From: Pseudomonadota bacterium
GTDB lineage: Bacteria > Pseudomonadota > Gammaproteobacteria > Xanthomonadales > Xanthomonadaceae
Reading direction: 5' to 3'
Length of the DNA stretch: 44,370 bases
Assembly (NCBI GenBank): GCA_023430045.1
Contig: JAEZCF010000021.1
Location: forward strand, 1-44,370
Part shown: positions 1-8,094 of the stretch, in pieces
Layout of the letters: the number at the start of each line of letters is the position of its first letter
How positions within the stretch are numbered: position 1 is the first letter of the stretch
Made by a program: the position numbers and the translations under genes
Notes under the pieces: model-generated
Seen by the model: only the letters and a program-made list of their open reading frames with translations
Databases searched by the model: none
Told to the model about the DNA's origin: nothing

Positions 1-148
1 TCAGGGAGAAAACCGGCGTGGGGATCCTTGCTACCAAGCGATCGCTGAGACCTAGAGCCGAACGGTCGCCCACGCCGGGCTCTCGACGCCTAATCTGCCA
101 GATCGGCAAGAGATAAGAGCCGACCCAGGTTCGGCTGCAGCGGGAGCG
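1..148. other. No gene seen; possible end of a structured transcript
   Basis: No convincing reading frame covers this stretch. It contains inverted repeats (AGAGCC near 53 pairing with GGCTCT near 79; AGCCGA near 118 pairing with TCGGCT near 131) just before a strong terminator. That would fit the 3' part of a stable RNA or a long untranslated region running in from the left edge. I compared it from memory with tmRNA, 6S, 4.5S and RNase P RNA and saw no match, so it stays unassigned. Confidence 0.25.
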
Positions 149-149
149 A

Positions 150-179
150 AAAAGGACGCCAGTATCCTGGCGTCCTTTT
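150..179. terminator. Bidirectional intrinsic terminator
   Basis: A 12-bp perfect stem (AAAAGGACGCCA, loop GTATCC, TGGCGTCCTTTT) has A-rich and T-rich flanks, so it can stop transcription in both directions. It lies about 50 bp past the stop codon of the minus-strand gene at 231-662, and would also end any plus-strand transcript entering from the left edge. Confidence 0.85.
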
Positions 180-230
180 CTGCATATGCAACGCGTTGGG
201 GCGTGAGGAATATCAGCGCCCGCGCACGGA

Positions 231-662
231 TCAGGCGTCGCTGCCGATATCGCTGTGCTCGTCCACCACAGTGGTGTCGCGCTTGTTCGCGGCAATGCGC
301 TCGGACTGGCCGTTGACGACATGTCCGCCGGCCAGCTTCTTCTTCTGCTGCCTGCGGTAAACCGCATATCCGAGCAGGCCGACGCCCACCGCTGCGGCGG
401 CCACCGTCACGGCCGGATTGCGCCGTACCGCACGGGTGGCGACACGGCTGCCGGTCTTCACCGCGCCCAGGGCGGCGCCGGTCTTCAACCAGTCCGACGC
501 GGTCGGGCCGAGGTGGCGCAGGGTGTCGGCGAGACTGCCGCCGGTGCTCTTCAGTCCGTCTCCCAGGCTGCCGCCTGCGCTCTTCAGGCCATCGCCCGCG
601 TTGTGGGCCAGGTCCAGAACGCGCTCGAGCGCGCGGTCGGTGATAACAGTCAGTCTGCTCAT
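231..662 (-). CDS. Small single-span membrane protein, ElaB/YqjD-like layout
   Basis: A 143-residue protein starting at the ATG at 662, with AAGGAAC as ribosome binding site. The longer open frame upstream runs through a repeat and is not used. The N-terminal half is polar and helical and holds a near-duplicate GDGLKS(A/T)GGSL (about residues 22-42). A basic RRNP precedes one hydrophobic segment (about 88-106, AVTVAAAAVGVGLLGYAVY), followed by a lysine/arginine stop-transfer and a polar tail. This order resembles ElaB/YqjD/DUF883 inner-membrane proteins, whose transmembrane segment also follows an arginine/proline motif, but the match is by architecture only. No function is assigned. The terminator at 150-179 ends the transcript. 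Confidence 0.75.
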   Translation of the reverse strand: MSRLTVITDRALERVLDLAHNAGDGLKSAGGSLGDGLKSTGGSLADTLRHLGPTASDWLKTGAALGAVKTGSRVATRAVRRNPAVTVAAAAVGVGLLGYAVYRRQQKKKLAGGHVVNGQSERIAANKRDTTVVDEHSDIGSDA

Positions 663-807
663 GCGTGGGTTCCTTGTGCCTCGGGTCGGAGCCCAGTGTC
701 GCGCGTCCGCTGTAAACGGCGTGTCAGGTGGATCACCACCCGGCGTACACCCGAAGTCGCCGTTCAGCCTCCGGCGAGCCCGGTCGTGGCGGCTCCTGGC
801 CTGGCGG

Positions 808-868
808 GTGACGACCATAGTTCGTCGGTGCTTTCTGCCCCTGGTGGGTGACGACCGTTGGTCGTCAC
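808..868. repeat. Two copies of the GTGACGACC hairpin family
   Basis: One perfect copy lies at 848-868 (GTGACGACC, loop GTT, GGTCGTCAC) and one degenerate copy at 808-828 with loop ATAG. Both are preceded by GGGT or GGTGGGT. The same unit recurs at 42040-42103, and a G/C-swapped form seeds the tandem array at 39299-39470. The copies sit just past the hrpB stop codon. Confidence 0.75.
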
Positions 869-873
869 GCTCT

Positions 874-3378
874 TCAGGTCCCCCTTGGCTTCGCCCGATG
901 GGTGGCGGTCGCCGTCCACGGATCATCCGGCCAGGGATGGCGCGGATACCGGCCCTTCATCTCCTTCTTCACCTCCGCATAGGTGTGTTCCCAGAAATTC
1001 CGCAGGTCCTGGGTGACCTGCAGCGGCCGGCCGCCGGGCGACAACAGGTGCAGGGTCAACGGCACCCGGCCGTCGGCGACGCGCGGCGTATCGGCCAGGC
1101 CGAACAGCTCCTGCAGCTTCACCGCCAGCACCGGCGGCAGCGGCTCGCCGGTCTCGCCATCCAGCGTGTAGGTGATGCCGCGTTCCAGTCCGGAAGGCAC
1201 GCTGATACGCGTCGGTGCGTGGCGTTCGACGAGTTGCCGCTGCGACCAGTCCAGCGGTGATTTCAACGCCTCGCCGAACCGTGTTTCGTCCAGCGCATCC
1301 AGCCGGGTGCAGCCGGCGAATGCCGGTCGCAGCCAGTCGTTGCAGGTGGCCAGAAGGGTCCTGTCGCTGACGTCCGGCAACGACAGGTCGGGCATCCAGC
1401 GCCGCAGCGACTCCACCCGCGCCTGCCACTGGCGCAGCGCGTCCGTCCACGGCAGCGCCTGCATGCCCAGTTCCGCCACGGCCTCGGTCAACGCCTTCGC
1501 GGCATGTGCGGGATCGACAGGGCCCGCCGAACGGCTGTCCAGCACGATGCGGTCGAACCGGGTTTCGCGGCGTGCCACCAATGCACGGCGGTCGCCATCC
1601 CAGCGCACCTCGTCGGCGGTGACGAAGCGCTCAGGGAAGGTGCGGCGCAGGTAAGCCTCGTCCACCGGCGCACCGCGTTGCAGCAGCCCATCGCGGGCTT
1701 CGAAGCGCAGCTCGCTTGCAACCAGCCAGGGTTCCCCGCGCAGGTCACTCAGCTCATGCAGGCGTGCGCTGCGGCCATTCGCCAGCAGATAGCGCAGGGG
1801 ATCGTCAGGATGCTGGAACGCGATACGGTCCGGGAATGCATGCGCGAGCAGATCACCCGCCTGATGCGCTTCAATGTCTCCGGGAGGCGTGGCATCGCAG
1901 CGCAGGCGTCGTCGCCATTGCCGGGCCGCGGCATCGATGGCGGCCAGTCCACCTCGATGGGCGTCGGCCGGCACGCGCCCACTGCGGAATGCCGCCAGCG
2001 CGCGCCAGCGTACGGCCAGTGCATCGCCCCCCTGGCGCAGCGGATCGCGCGCTTCCAGCAATGCCGCAAGGTCGGCGGCAAGTGCCTGCTGGGCAGGGCT
2101 GGAAGCGGCCACCAGCATCGCCGCCAGGCGCGGATGCGTGCCCAGCGCCAGCATGCGTTTCCCCAACGGGGTGATGGCGCCGGTGTCCGCGAGTGCGCCA
2201 AGCCGCTGCAGAAGTTCGCGCGCGGCGGCCATCGGTCCGGCCGGTGGTGCATCGACGAAGCGCAGCTCGCTGCTGCCCCACGCCGCCAGCTCCAGTGCCA
2301 GCCCGGCCAGTTCCACCTGCTCCATTTCCGCGCGGCGCTGGGGCTCCAGGCGCTGCGACTGCGGCCACAACCGCCACGCCCATCCTTCGGCGACACGCCC
2401 GGCGCGACCGGCACGCTGGTCCGCCGAGGCCTGCGAGATGTTCACCACGTCCAACCGGGTGAAACCACTGTTGGGCTCATAGCGCGGCTCGCGTGCCAGC
2501 CCGCTGTCGATCACCACGCGTACCCCGGGCAGGGTGACCGAGGATTCGGCCACATTGGTGGCCAGGACCACGCGGCGTCGTCCATCGGCACCCGCCTGCA
2601 GCACGCGTGACTGTTGCTCCACCGGCAGCTCGCCGTGCAGCGGCAGCACGTCCACGGTATCGCCGGCTGCGCCCTGCAGACCGGCCAGCACGCGCTGGAT
2701 CTCGCGCTGCCCGGGCAGGAACACCAGTATGTCGCCGGGATGGTCCAGCAGTGCCTGCTGCACCGCGCGACGCACCTGAAGCTCCAGTGGTTCGTCGCGA
2801 CGGGCGGGGAAATGGCTGACCTGCACCGGGAAGCTCCGGCCCTCGCTGCTCAATCGCGGTGCATCCAGCAGCCGCGCCAGCCTCTCCCCATCCAGCGTCG
2901 CCGACATCACCACCAGCCGCAGGTCCTCGCGCAGCTGCGACTGCACGTCCAGCGCCAGCGCCAGTCCCAGGTCGCCACTCAGGTGGCGCTCGTGGAACTC
3001 GTCGAACAGGATCGCACCCACGCTTTCCAGCATCGGATCGTCCTGCAGCATGCGGGTCAGGATGCCCTCGGTCACCACCTCGATCCGGGTGCGCACCGAT
3101 ATCCTGTTTTCAAAGCGGATGCGGTAGCCGACCGTATCGCCCACGTCCTCACCGAGCTGGCGCGCCATGAACTGCGCGGCGCTGCGCGCGGCCACGCGGC
3201 GGGGTTCCAGCAGGATGATCCTGCGCCCCTGCAGCCATGGTGCATCCAGCAGCGCCAGCGGTACCTGGGTGGTCTTGCCGGCGCCCGGCGGCGCCTCCAG
3301 CACCAGGCGCGGATGCACGGCAAGCGTGTCCGTCACCTTAGGCAGCAGCGTGGAGATCGGGAACTGCGCATCGTTCAT
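874..3378 (-). CDS. hrpB: ATP-dependent helicase HrpB
   Basis: An 834-residue DEAH-type RNA/DNA helicase of the HrpB family. The Walker A loop APPGAGKTT is at residues 29-37. The Walker B/DEAH-type box reads DEFH at 126-129, and the motif III SAT follows near 158. The arginine-finger region QRAGRAGR is present, and the long HrpB-specific C-terminal domain is intact, ending with a WEHTYAEVKKEMKGRYP-type segment. Length is normal for the family. The cellular role of HrpB is poorly known; its relative HrpA acts in RNA metabolism and ribosome rescue. It is transcribed divergently from tatD, with 62 bp between the starts. Confidence 0.95.
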   Translation of the reverse strand: MNDAQFPISTLLPKVTDTLAVHPRLVLEAPPGAGKTTQVPLALLDAPWLQGRRIILLEPRRVAARSAAQFMARQLGEDVGDTVGYRIRFENRISVRTRIEVVTEGILTRMLQDDPMLESVGAILFDEFHERHLSGDLGLALALDVQSQLREDLRLVVMSATLDGERLARLLDAPRLSSEGRSFPVQVSHFPARRDEPLELQVRRAVQQALLDHPGDILVFLPGQREIQRVLAGLQGAAGDTVDVLPLHGELPVEQQSRVLQAGADGRRRVVLATNVAESSVTLPGVRVVIDSGLAREPRYEPNSGFTRLDVVNISQASADQRAGRAGRVAEGWAWRLWPQSQRLEPQRRAEMEQVELAGLALELAAWGSSELRFVDAPPAGPMAAARELLQRLGALADTGAITPLGKRMLALGTHPRLAAMLVAASSPAQQALAADLAALLEARDPLRQGGDALAVRWRALAAFRSGRVPADAHRGGLAAIDAAARQWRRRLRCDATPPGDIEAHQAGDLLAHAFPDRIAFQHPDDPLRYLLANGRSARLHELSDLRGEPWLVASELRFEARDGLLQRGAPVDEAYLRRTFPERFVTADEVRWDGDRRALVARRETRFDRIVLDSRSAGPVDPAHAAKALTEAVAELGMQALPWTDALRQWQARVESLRRWMPDLSLPDVSDRTLLATCNDWLRPAFAGCTRLDALDETRFGEALKSPLDWSQRQLVERHAPTRISVPSGLERGITYTLDGETGEPLPPVLAVKLQELFGLADTPRVADGRVPLTLHLLSPGGRPLQVTQDLRNFWEHTYAEVKKEMKGRYPRHPWPDDPWTATATHRAKPRGT

Positions 3379-3411
3379 CGGCCTAGGATAAAGGCGCGCA
3401 TCGGGCGCAGG

Positions 3412-3417
3412 TACAAT
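3412..3417 (+). promoter_or_regulatory. Probable -10 element of tatD
   Basis: TACAAT lies 23 bp before the tatD start in the short divergent region with hrpB. This would give a leader of roughly 18 nt. No good -35 hexamer is visible at the right spacing, so the call rests on the -10 alone. Confidence 0.45.
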
Positions 3418-3440
3418 GCAGCGGCATTTTTTCCCCTGCG

Positions 3441-4262
3441 ATGACCATGCACCTGATCGATATCGGCGCCAACCTTACCCACGACTCCTTCGACCGCGAC
3501 CGCGATGCCGTGCTGACGCGCGCACGCGAGGCCGGGGTGGTGCAGATGGTCGTCACCGGGGCCAGCCGCGAGCATTCGCCGCTGGCATTGCAGCTGGCGC
3601 GGCAGCATCCCGGTTTCCTGTTCGCCACCGCCGGGGTGCACCCGCACCATGCGGTCGAATACACCGACGAATGCGATGCGGAGATGCGCGCGCTGCATGC
3701 GCATCCGGAGGTAGTGGCGGTGGGCGAATGCGGGCTGGATTATTTCCGCGATTTCTCGCCGCGCCCGGCACAGCACCGTGCGTTCGAGCGCCAGTTGCAG
3801 CTGGCCTCGGAGGTGTTGGCTGCCGATGGCGCGTGCAAGCCGCTGTTCCTGCATCAGCGCGACGCACATGCCGATTTCATGGCGCAGATGAAGAACTTCG
3901 AGGGCCGCATCGGTCCGGCGGTCGTGCATTGTTTCACCGGCGAGCGCCAGGAACTGTTCGATTACCTGGACCAGGACTGGTACATCGGCATCACCGGCTG
4001 GCTGTGCGACGAGCGCCGCGGCGCGCACCTGCGCGAGCTGGTGAAGCACATCCCGGCGAACCGCCTGATGATCGAGACCGACGCGCCCTACCTGCTGCCG
4101 CGCTCGCTGAAGCCGATGCCGAAGGACCGCCGCAACGAGCCGATGTTCCTGGCGCACATCGTCGAGGAGCTGGCGCGCGACCGGGGCGAAACCGTGGACG
4201 TCGCCGCCGCCAACGCCACCGCAGCGACACGCGCATTCTTCAGGTTGCCTCCTGCGGCCTGA
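3441..4262 (+). CDS. tatD: TatD family metal-dependent DNase
   Basis: A 273-residue amidohydrolase-fold protein. The N-terminal motif is DIGANLT, the variant found in TatD itself rather than the DxHxH of YcfH and YjjV. Metal-site motifs follow in the usual order: GVHPHHA, the GECGLDYFR glutamate motif, LHQRDAH, VHCFTGE and ETDAPYLLPR near the C-terminus. TatD enzymes are 3'-5' exonucleases linked to DNA repair and turnover; despite the name, they are not part of the Tat translocon. Either the ATG at 3441 or that at 3447 could be the start, and neither has a strong Shine-Dalgarno sequence. A SMAG-type REP pair lies just downstream. Confidence 0.93.
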   Translation: MTMHLIDIGANLTHDSFDRDRDAVLTRAREAGVVQMVVTGASREHSPLALQLARQHPGFLFATAGVHPHHAVEYTDECDAEMRALHAHPEVVAVGECGLDYFRDFSPRPAQHRAFERQLQLASEVLAADGACKPLFLHQRDAHADFMAQMKNFEGRIGPAVVHCFTGERQELFDYLDQDWYIGITGWLCDERRGAHLRELVKHIPANRLMIETDAPYLLPRSLKPMPKDRRNEPMFLAHIVEELARDRGETVDVAAANATAATRAFFRLPPAA

Positions 4263-4314
4263 TGGTCCCTTGCTGCCGACCCTGGGTTGGCCTACCGCGA
4301 GGATGGGTGCGCCG

Positions 4315-4383
4315 GTAGAGCCGATCCATGATCGGCTACGACACTGCGCGACCAGGCATCAGCCGGGCAGAGCCCGGCTCTAC
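4315..4383. repeat. Inverted pair of SMAG-type REP palindromes
   Basis: The plus copy at 4315-4336 reads GTAGAGCCGATC, loop CAT, GATCGGCT. The minus copy at 4361-4383 reads, on the minus strand, GTAGAGCCGGGC, loop TCT, GCCCGGCT. The GTAG head and short stem-loop are hallmarks of the SMAG family known in S. maltophilia. The pair sits between the convergent tatD and panE genes and may act as a transcription end or an RNA-stability element. Confidence 0.85.
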
Positions 4384-4423
4384 CAGACGATGCGCGGTAA
4401 TGCCCGGCGATGCAGCGCCGGTG

Positions 4424-5353
4424 TTACTCCGCCTGATAGGCCTGCAGATGGCTGTAGGCGACCTGCAGCAGCGGTGCGTGATGCCCGGCCGAACGGGCAC
4501 GCTCCAGCATGTCGCCGACGATGTGTGCCGCTTCCACCTGCTGGCCTGCTTCCAGATCGCGCAGCATTGATGCCTTCAGTGCCGAGCCTGCCTGGGTCAA
4601 GGCCGCCAGCGCGGTGTCCTGTGCGGCCGCAGGAATGGGCTCGCCGGCTGCGTCGGCCACCGCCGCGCATTCGGCATACAGTGCGCGGACGATGGACTCG
4701 CCGTCGTCGGTGGCGATGATCGTGCCGATATCCGCGCGCAGCAGGCAGGTCGCTGCGGCAAGCGCGGTCAGGAACGTGTACTTGACCCACTGCTCCTGGC
4801 CGATCCGCTCACTGGCCAGGTGGTCCACGCCAGCCTGCACGCAGGCGGCGGCCAGGGCCAGCACGCGCGCGCTCGGTCCGTGCCCATCACGCTCGCCGAA
4901 TGTGAGCTTGGCGGGTCTGGCCAGATGCAGCACGGAGCCGTCGTCGGCCTTGGCGGCGCTGATGAAGCACAGCCCGCCCAGTACTGCGTCGCGGCCGAAG
5001 CGCGCGTCCAGATCGGCAAAGTGACGCAGGCCGTTGAGGATCGGCAGCACCGTGGTGCCCTTGCCTACGGCAGGAGCGATCGCATCGATCGAACTGTCCA
5101 GGTCGTAGGCCTTGCAGCTCAGGATCACCAGATCGAACGGCGTGTCCGCAGCCAGTGCAGGCAGGGCGTCGGCGGTGACGTGCCGGACCGGAAATGCGGC
5201 ATCTCCCAGCGGGCTGCGGATCACCAGTCCATCGCGCTGCAGCTGGGCCGCGCGCGCCGGGCGTACCAGGAAGGTGACGTCCACACCGGCCTGCGCCATG
5301 CGTCCGCCGAAGTAGCCGCCGGTTCCGCCTGCGCCGAGGATCAGGATGCGCAT
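4424..5353 (-). CDS. panE: Ketopantoate reductase family protein (2-dehydropantoate 2-reductase)
   Basis: A 309-residue member of the PanE/ApbA family, which reduces 2-dehydropantoate to pantoate with NADPH in coenzyme A synthesis. The N-terminal nucleotide-binding loop GAGGTGGYFGG is at residues 7-17. The ILSCKAYD and PILNGLRH segments and the central lysine region VKYTFL match the family, as does the helical C-terminal domain with EAGQQVEAAHIVGDML. Length is normal. The ATG at 5353 has GGAG upstream. Bacteria often carry several PanE paralogues, so the physiological substrate is not certain. Confidence 0.85.
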   Translation of the reverse strand: MRILILGAGGTGGYFGGRMAQAGVDVTFLVRPARAAQLQRDGLVIRSPLGDAAFPVRHVTADALPALAADTPFDLVILSCKAYDLDSSIDAIAPAVGKGTTVLPILNGLRHFADLDARFGRDAVLGGLCFISAAKADDGSVLHLARPAKLTFGERDGHGPSARVLALAAACVQAGVDHLASERIGQEQWVKYTFLTALAAATCLLRADIGTIIATDDGESIVRALYAECAAVADAAGEPIPAAAQDTALAALTQAGSALKASMLRDLEAGQQVEAAHIVGDMLERARSAGHHAPLLQVAYSHLQAYQAE

Positions 5354-5431
5354 ACTTCACACTCCAGGTTCGGGCAATCTGAACAAGTCAATGGCATACA
5401 GGTTTCCACCCGGAAGCTCTGCTACCATGTC

Positions 5432-5495
5432 CATTGGATCGGGGATTCCCGGTCGGCATTGGGCCTTGGCGGATTCGCCGGGGCCTTTTGTTTTT
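5432..5495 (+). ncRNA. Possible short RNA ending in a strong terminator
   Basis: On the plus strand a GC-rich stem at 5462-5485 (GGCCTTGGCG, loop GATT, CGCCGGGGCC, including two G-U pairs) is followed by TTTTGTTTTT. This is a textbook intrinsic terminator. No plus-strand gene ends here, since both flanking genes are on the minus strand. A weak -10-like GCTACCAT at about 5421-5428 could drive a transcript of about 65 nt. The 5' boundary given is an estimate. A 42-codon frame from 5391 has no ribosome binding site and is not favoured. Confidence 0.4.
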
Positions 5496-6248
5496 CACGG
5501 GAAGCATTTGAGTCCATAGCCAAGATAGCGGCCGTTCGCATCGCGGTCGAGTTTGGTTTCGATGACGTCCCACGCGCGATTGGGCTGAGCAGGACGTAGC
5601 CGCCTCAACCCGATGGGACGCGCAACCAGGTCCGCAAGCTGCAAGCCGATGGAATTGTTCTTCTTGTCGGTCAGCACCGGCTCGAATGGCAGCTGGATGT
5701 TGCCAAAATTATCACCGCTACAGATGCGCCGGAATGCGAGTTCCAGATCGGCATCTTCGTTACGTCCCCGCGATTCGCACAGGACATGTGTCAGCAAGGG
5801 ACCTTCCGCATCACAGGTCTGTCCCAGCCTTCGTAGCGAATAGAAGATGCGCTCGAGACAGAAGCGCAAAGACAATTCATACGGACTCTCGTCGCGTCGA
5901 CGGTGATCAGCAAGGTCGCGCTTGTCGATCACCGCAGCGAAAAACCGTCATGGGCGTTCGCCCCAGCACATCGGTCAATGCCTGGATAAACGCCCGCTTC
6001 CGCATCGGCTCGCGAAGGACGGAAAATACCCCGATGTCCTTGCGGATTTCGCGTTCGTCCAGGATGACGGCGTCATGTCCAAATGTTGCGAACTTCAGCT
6101 GCTGCATTGCCGGAACCGCAGCGGCCATGTAGTCCCGCTTGCTGATGAGGCAGCAGGACAGCACGAACAAAGGATAGTCTTCGTCGATGCTGTCCATGCC
6201 GTGGTCGCCACTCTCATCGACAAATACGATGTAGTCGCTGAACCGCAT
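5495..6248 (-). pseudogene. DUF3800 family gene broken by one frameshift
   Basis: Two frames together make one DUF3800 protein. The first starts at the ATG at 6248 (GGAG and GAGG upstream) and carries the family's N-terminal acidic motif FVDESGDHG. The second carries the C-terminal IGLQLADLVARPIG. The reading jumps frame at a run of five A on the plus strand, 5940-5944. Removing one base there restores a continuous VFAAVIDKRD, exactly what the family would have. DUF3800 proteins have an RNase-H-like fold and are often found in defence or mobile contexts; their activity is unproven. The gene follows the yadH permease by 4 bp. The shift may be real decay or a homopolymer sequencing error. Confidence 0.8.
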
Positions 6249-6252
6249 CACC

Positions 6253-7044
6253 TCAGCTCCGCATGCCCACGCCACGACGCAGCAGCCACAGCGCCAGCGC
6301 GGTCAGCGCCACCACGAAGCCGATCATCAGCGCATAGGCCACCCACAGCGGTACGTCGCTGGTGCCCAGCAGGCCATAGCGGAACGCGTTGACCATGTAG
6401 AAGATGGGGTTGGCATGGGTGGCCGCCTCGGCCCAGCCCGGCAGCAGCTTCACCGAATAGAACACGCCGCCCAGGTAGGTCAGCGGGGTCAGGATGAAGG
6501 TCGGCACGATCGCCACGTCATCGAACTTCTTCGCGTACACCGCATTGATGAAGCCTGCCAGCGAGAAGATGGTAGCGCCCAGCAGCACCGTGGTCAGTGT
6601 CACCAGCGGATGCGGGATGCGCACCGGGGTGAAGAACATCGCGATGATCAGCACGATCACGCCGACCATCAGCCCGCGCAGTACCGCGCCGGCCACGTAG
6701 CCCCACAGGATCACCCAGTTCGGCATCGGGCTGACTAGCAGTTCCTCCACATGGCGGCCGAACTTGGCGCCGAAGAACGAGGAGCTGATGTTTCCGTAGC
6801 TGTTCTGGATCACGCTCATCATCACCAGGCCGGGCACGATGAACTGCATGTAGCTGTAGCCGCCCATCTCACCCACGCGCGAACCGATCAGACCGCCGAA
6901 GATCAGGAAGTACAGCGTCATGGTGATGGCCGGCGGCACCAGGGTCTGCCCCCAGATGCGCAGGATGCGCGCTACTTCGCGGCGCACCACGGTGGCCAGC
7001 GCGATGCGGTTGCGCTGGCCGTCGGTCAGGATGGGGGTGCTCAT
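6253..7044 (-). CDS. yadH: ABC-2 type transporter permease, YadH family
   Basis: A 263-residue integral membrane protein with six predicted hydrophobic segments, typical of ABC-2 exporters. Recognisable features are the first span (TLVPPAITMTLYFLIFGGLIG), the conserved cytoplasmic stretch SSFFGAKFGRHVEELLVSPMPNW, and the last loops with LTPLTYLGGVFYS and the ANPIFYMVNAFRYG motif of this family. It pairs with the ATPase encoded just upstream: its ATG overlaps the ATPase stop in an ATGA (7041-7044), so the two are translationally coupled. The substrate of YadGH-type exporters is not established. Confidence 0.92.
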   Translation of the reverse strand: MSTPILTDGQRNRIALATVVRREVARILRIWGQTLVPPAITMTLYFLIFGGLIGSRVGEMGGYSYMQFIVPGLVMMSVIQNSYGNISSSFFGAKFGRHVEELLVSPMPNWVILWGYVAGAVLRGLMVGVIVLIIAMFFTPVRIPHPLVTLTTVLLGATIFSLAGFINAVYAKKFDDVAIVPTFILTPLTYLGGVFYSVKLLPGWAEAATHANPIFYMVNAFRYGLLGTSDVPLWVAYALMIGFVVALTALALWLLRRGVGMRS

Positions 7045-7991
7045 GCGGATGTCTCCTGGTTGCCGGTGAGGCGCACGAACAGCTCCTCCAGGCGGTTGCT
7101 CTTGGTCCGCATGGAACGTACGCGGATGTCGGCCGCATTCAGCGCCGCGAACACCCGGTTGAGGTCCATCGCGCGCGGCATGTCGATGTCCAGCGTATGC
7201 GCATCGGTGGCCGTCATCGTGGTGCCTTCGATGGCTGGCAGCTGCACCGGCAGCTCACCGTCGATATCCAGCAGGAAGCCTTCCACATCGAGCTTGGCCA
7301 GCAATGCACGCATCGGTCCCTGCTCGACGATCCGGCCATGGTTGATGATCGCCAGGTGCCGGCACAGGTACTCGGCCTCTTCCAGGTAATGCGTGGTGAG
7401 GATGATGGTGGTGCCGGCAGCGTTGATTTCCTTCAGCACGCGCCACATGTCGCGGCGGATCTCGATGTCCACGCCGGCGGTGGGTTCGTCCAGGATCAGC
7501 AGGCGCGGACGGGTCATCATCGCGCGGGCGATCATCAGCCGGCGCTTCATGCCGCCGGACAACGTGCGGCTCATCACCTGGGCCTTGTCCCACAGATAGG
7601 CGCGCTTGAGTTCTTCTTCGGCACGCTTTTCCGCTTCCTTGCGCTCCACGCCGTAGAAGCCGGCGTAGTTCACCAGGATGTCGAAGGGCTTCTCGAACAG
7701 GTTGAAGTTGATTTCCTGCGGCACCAGGCCGATCAGGCGCATGGCGGCGCTGCGTTCGCGCACCAGGTCGGTGCCGAACACCTCCACCTGGCCTTCGCTG
7801 AGGTTCACCAGCGAACTGACGATGCCGATCATCGTCGACTTGCCGGCGCCATTCGGGCCCAGCAGCGCGAAGAAGTCGCCGGGGGCCACTTCGAGCGAGA
7901 CGCCCTTGAGCGCCTGGGTGCCATTGTCGTAGGTCTTGCGCAGATCGCGCACGCGCAGGGCGGGCGCGGTAGTGTCGTTCAGGGAAGCCAA
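7041..7991 (-). CDS. yadG: ABC transporter ATP-binding protein, YadG family
   Basis: With a TTG start at 7991 the protein has 316 residues, close to E. coli YadG (308). GAAGG lies 8 nt before this TTG. The open frame continues 48 codons further upstream, but that would run through the promoter region of the divergent gene, and no in-frame ATG lies nearby. Walker A GPNGAGKST is at 45-53. The ABC signature LSGGMKRRL, Walker B LLILDEPTAGVD and the H-loop TTHYLEEAE follow in order. A further domain of about 80 residues at the C-terminus resembles those of drug-exporter ATPases. It energises the adjacent YadH-like permease. Confidence 0.9.
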   Translation of the reverse strand: MASLNDTTAPALRVRDLRKTYDNGTQALKGVSLEVAPGDFFALLGPNGAGKSTMIGIVSSLVNLSEGQVEVFGTDLVRERSAAMRLIGLVPQEINFNLFEKPFDILVNYAGFYGVERKEAEKRAEEELKRAYLWDKAQVMSRTLSGGMKRRLMIARAMMTRPRLLILDEPTAGVDIEIRRDMWRVLKEINAAGTTIILTTHYLEEAEYLCRHLAIINHGRIVEQGPMRALLAKLDVEGFLLDIDGELPVQLPAIEGTTMTATDAHTLDIDMPRAMDLNRVFAALNAADIRVRSMRTKSNRLEELFVRLTGNQETSA

Positions 7992-8042
7992 GCTCGAAGC
8001 CTTCGCGCCTGCGGGTGGCGCATGGAGGGGGGCAGGGGCGGT

Positions 8043-8049
8043 TATTATA
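8043..8049. promoter_or_regulatory. Overlapping divergent -10 elements
   Basis: The 103-bp gap between yadG and the flavin reductase holds one A+T island. Read on the minus strand it contains a perfect TATAAT (plus coordinates 8044-8049); on the plus strand it contains TATTAT (8043-8048). Both genes may therefore share, or compete for, this core promoter. No clear -35 hexamer is visible on either strand. Confidence 0.5.
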
Positions 8050-8094
8050 GATCCCCCCACGGGCTTGCCCCGGCTACACACTGTTCCCAACGCC

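Noticed and set aside
663..926. N-terminal extension of the small membrane protein to 926
   Set aside because: The extension reads through hairpin repeats and into hrpB; the ATG at 662 has a proper ribosome binding site.
4315..4383. Intrinsic terminator between tatD and panE
   Set aside because: The stems lack a T-run and have the GTAG head of SMAG repeats, so they are listed as REPs, although they may still affect transcript ends.
5391..5519. 42-codon plus-strand ORF over the 5432-5495 terminator
   Set aside because: It has no ribosome binding site and crosses a strong terminator stem and the end of the opposite gene.
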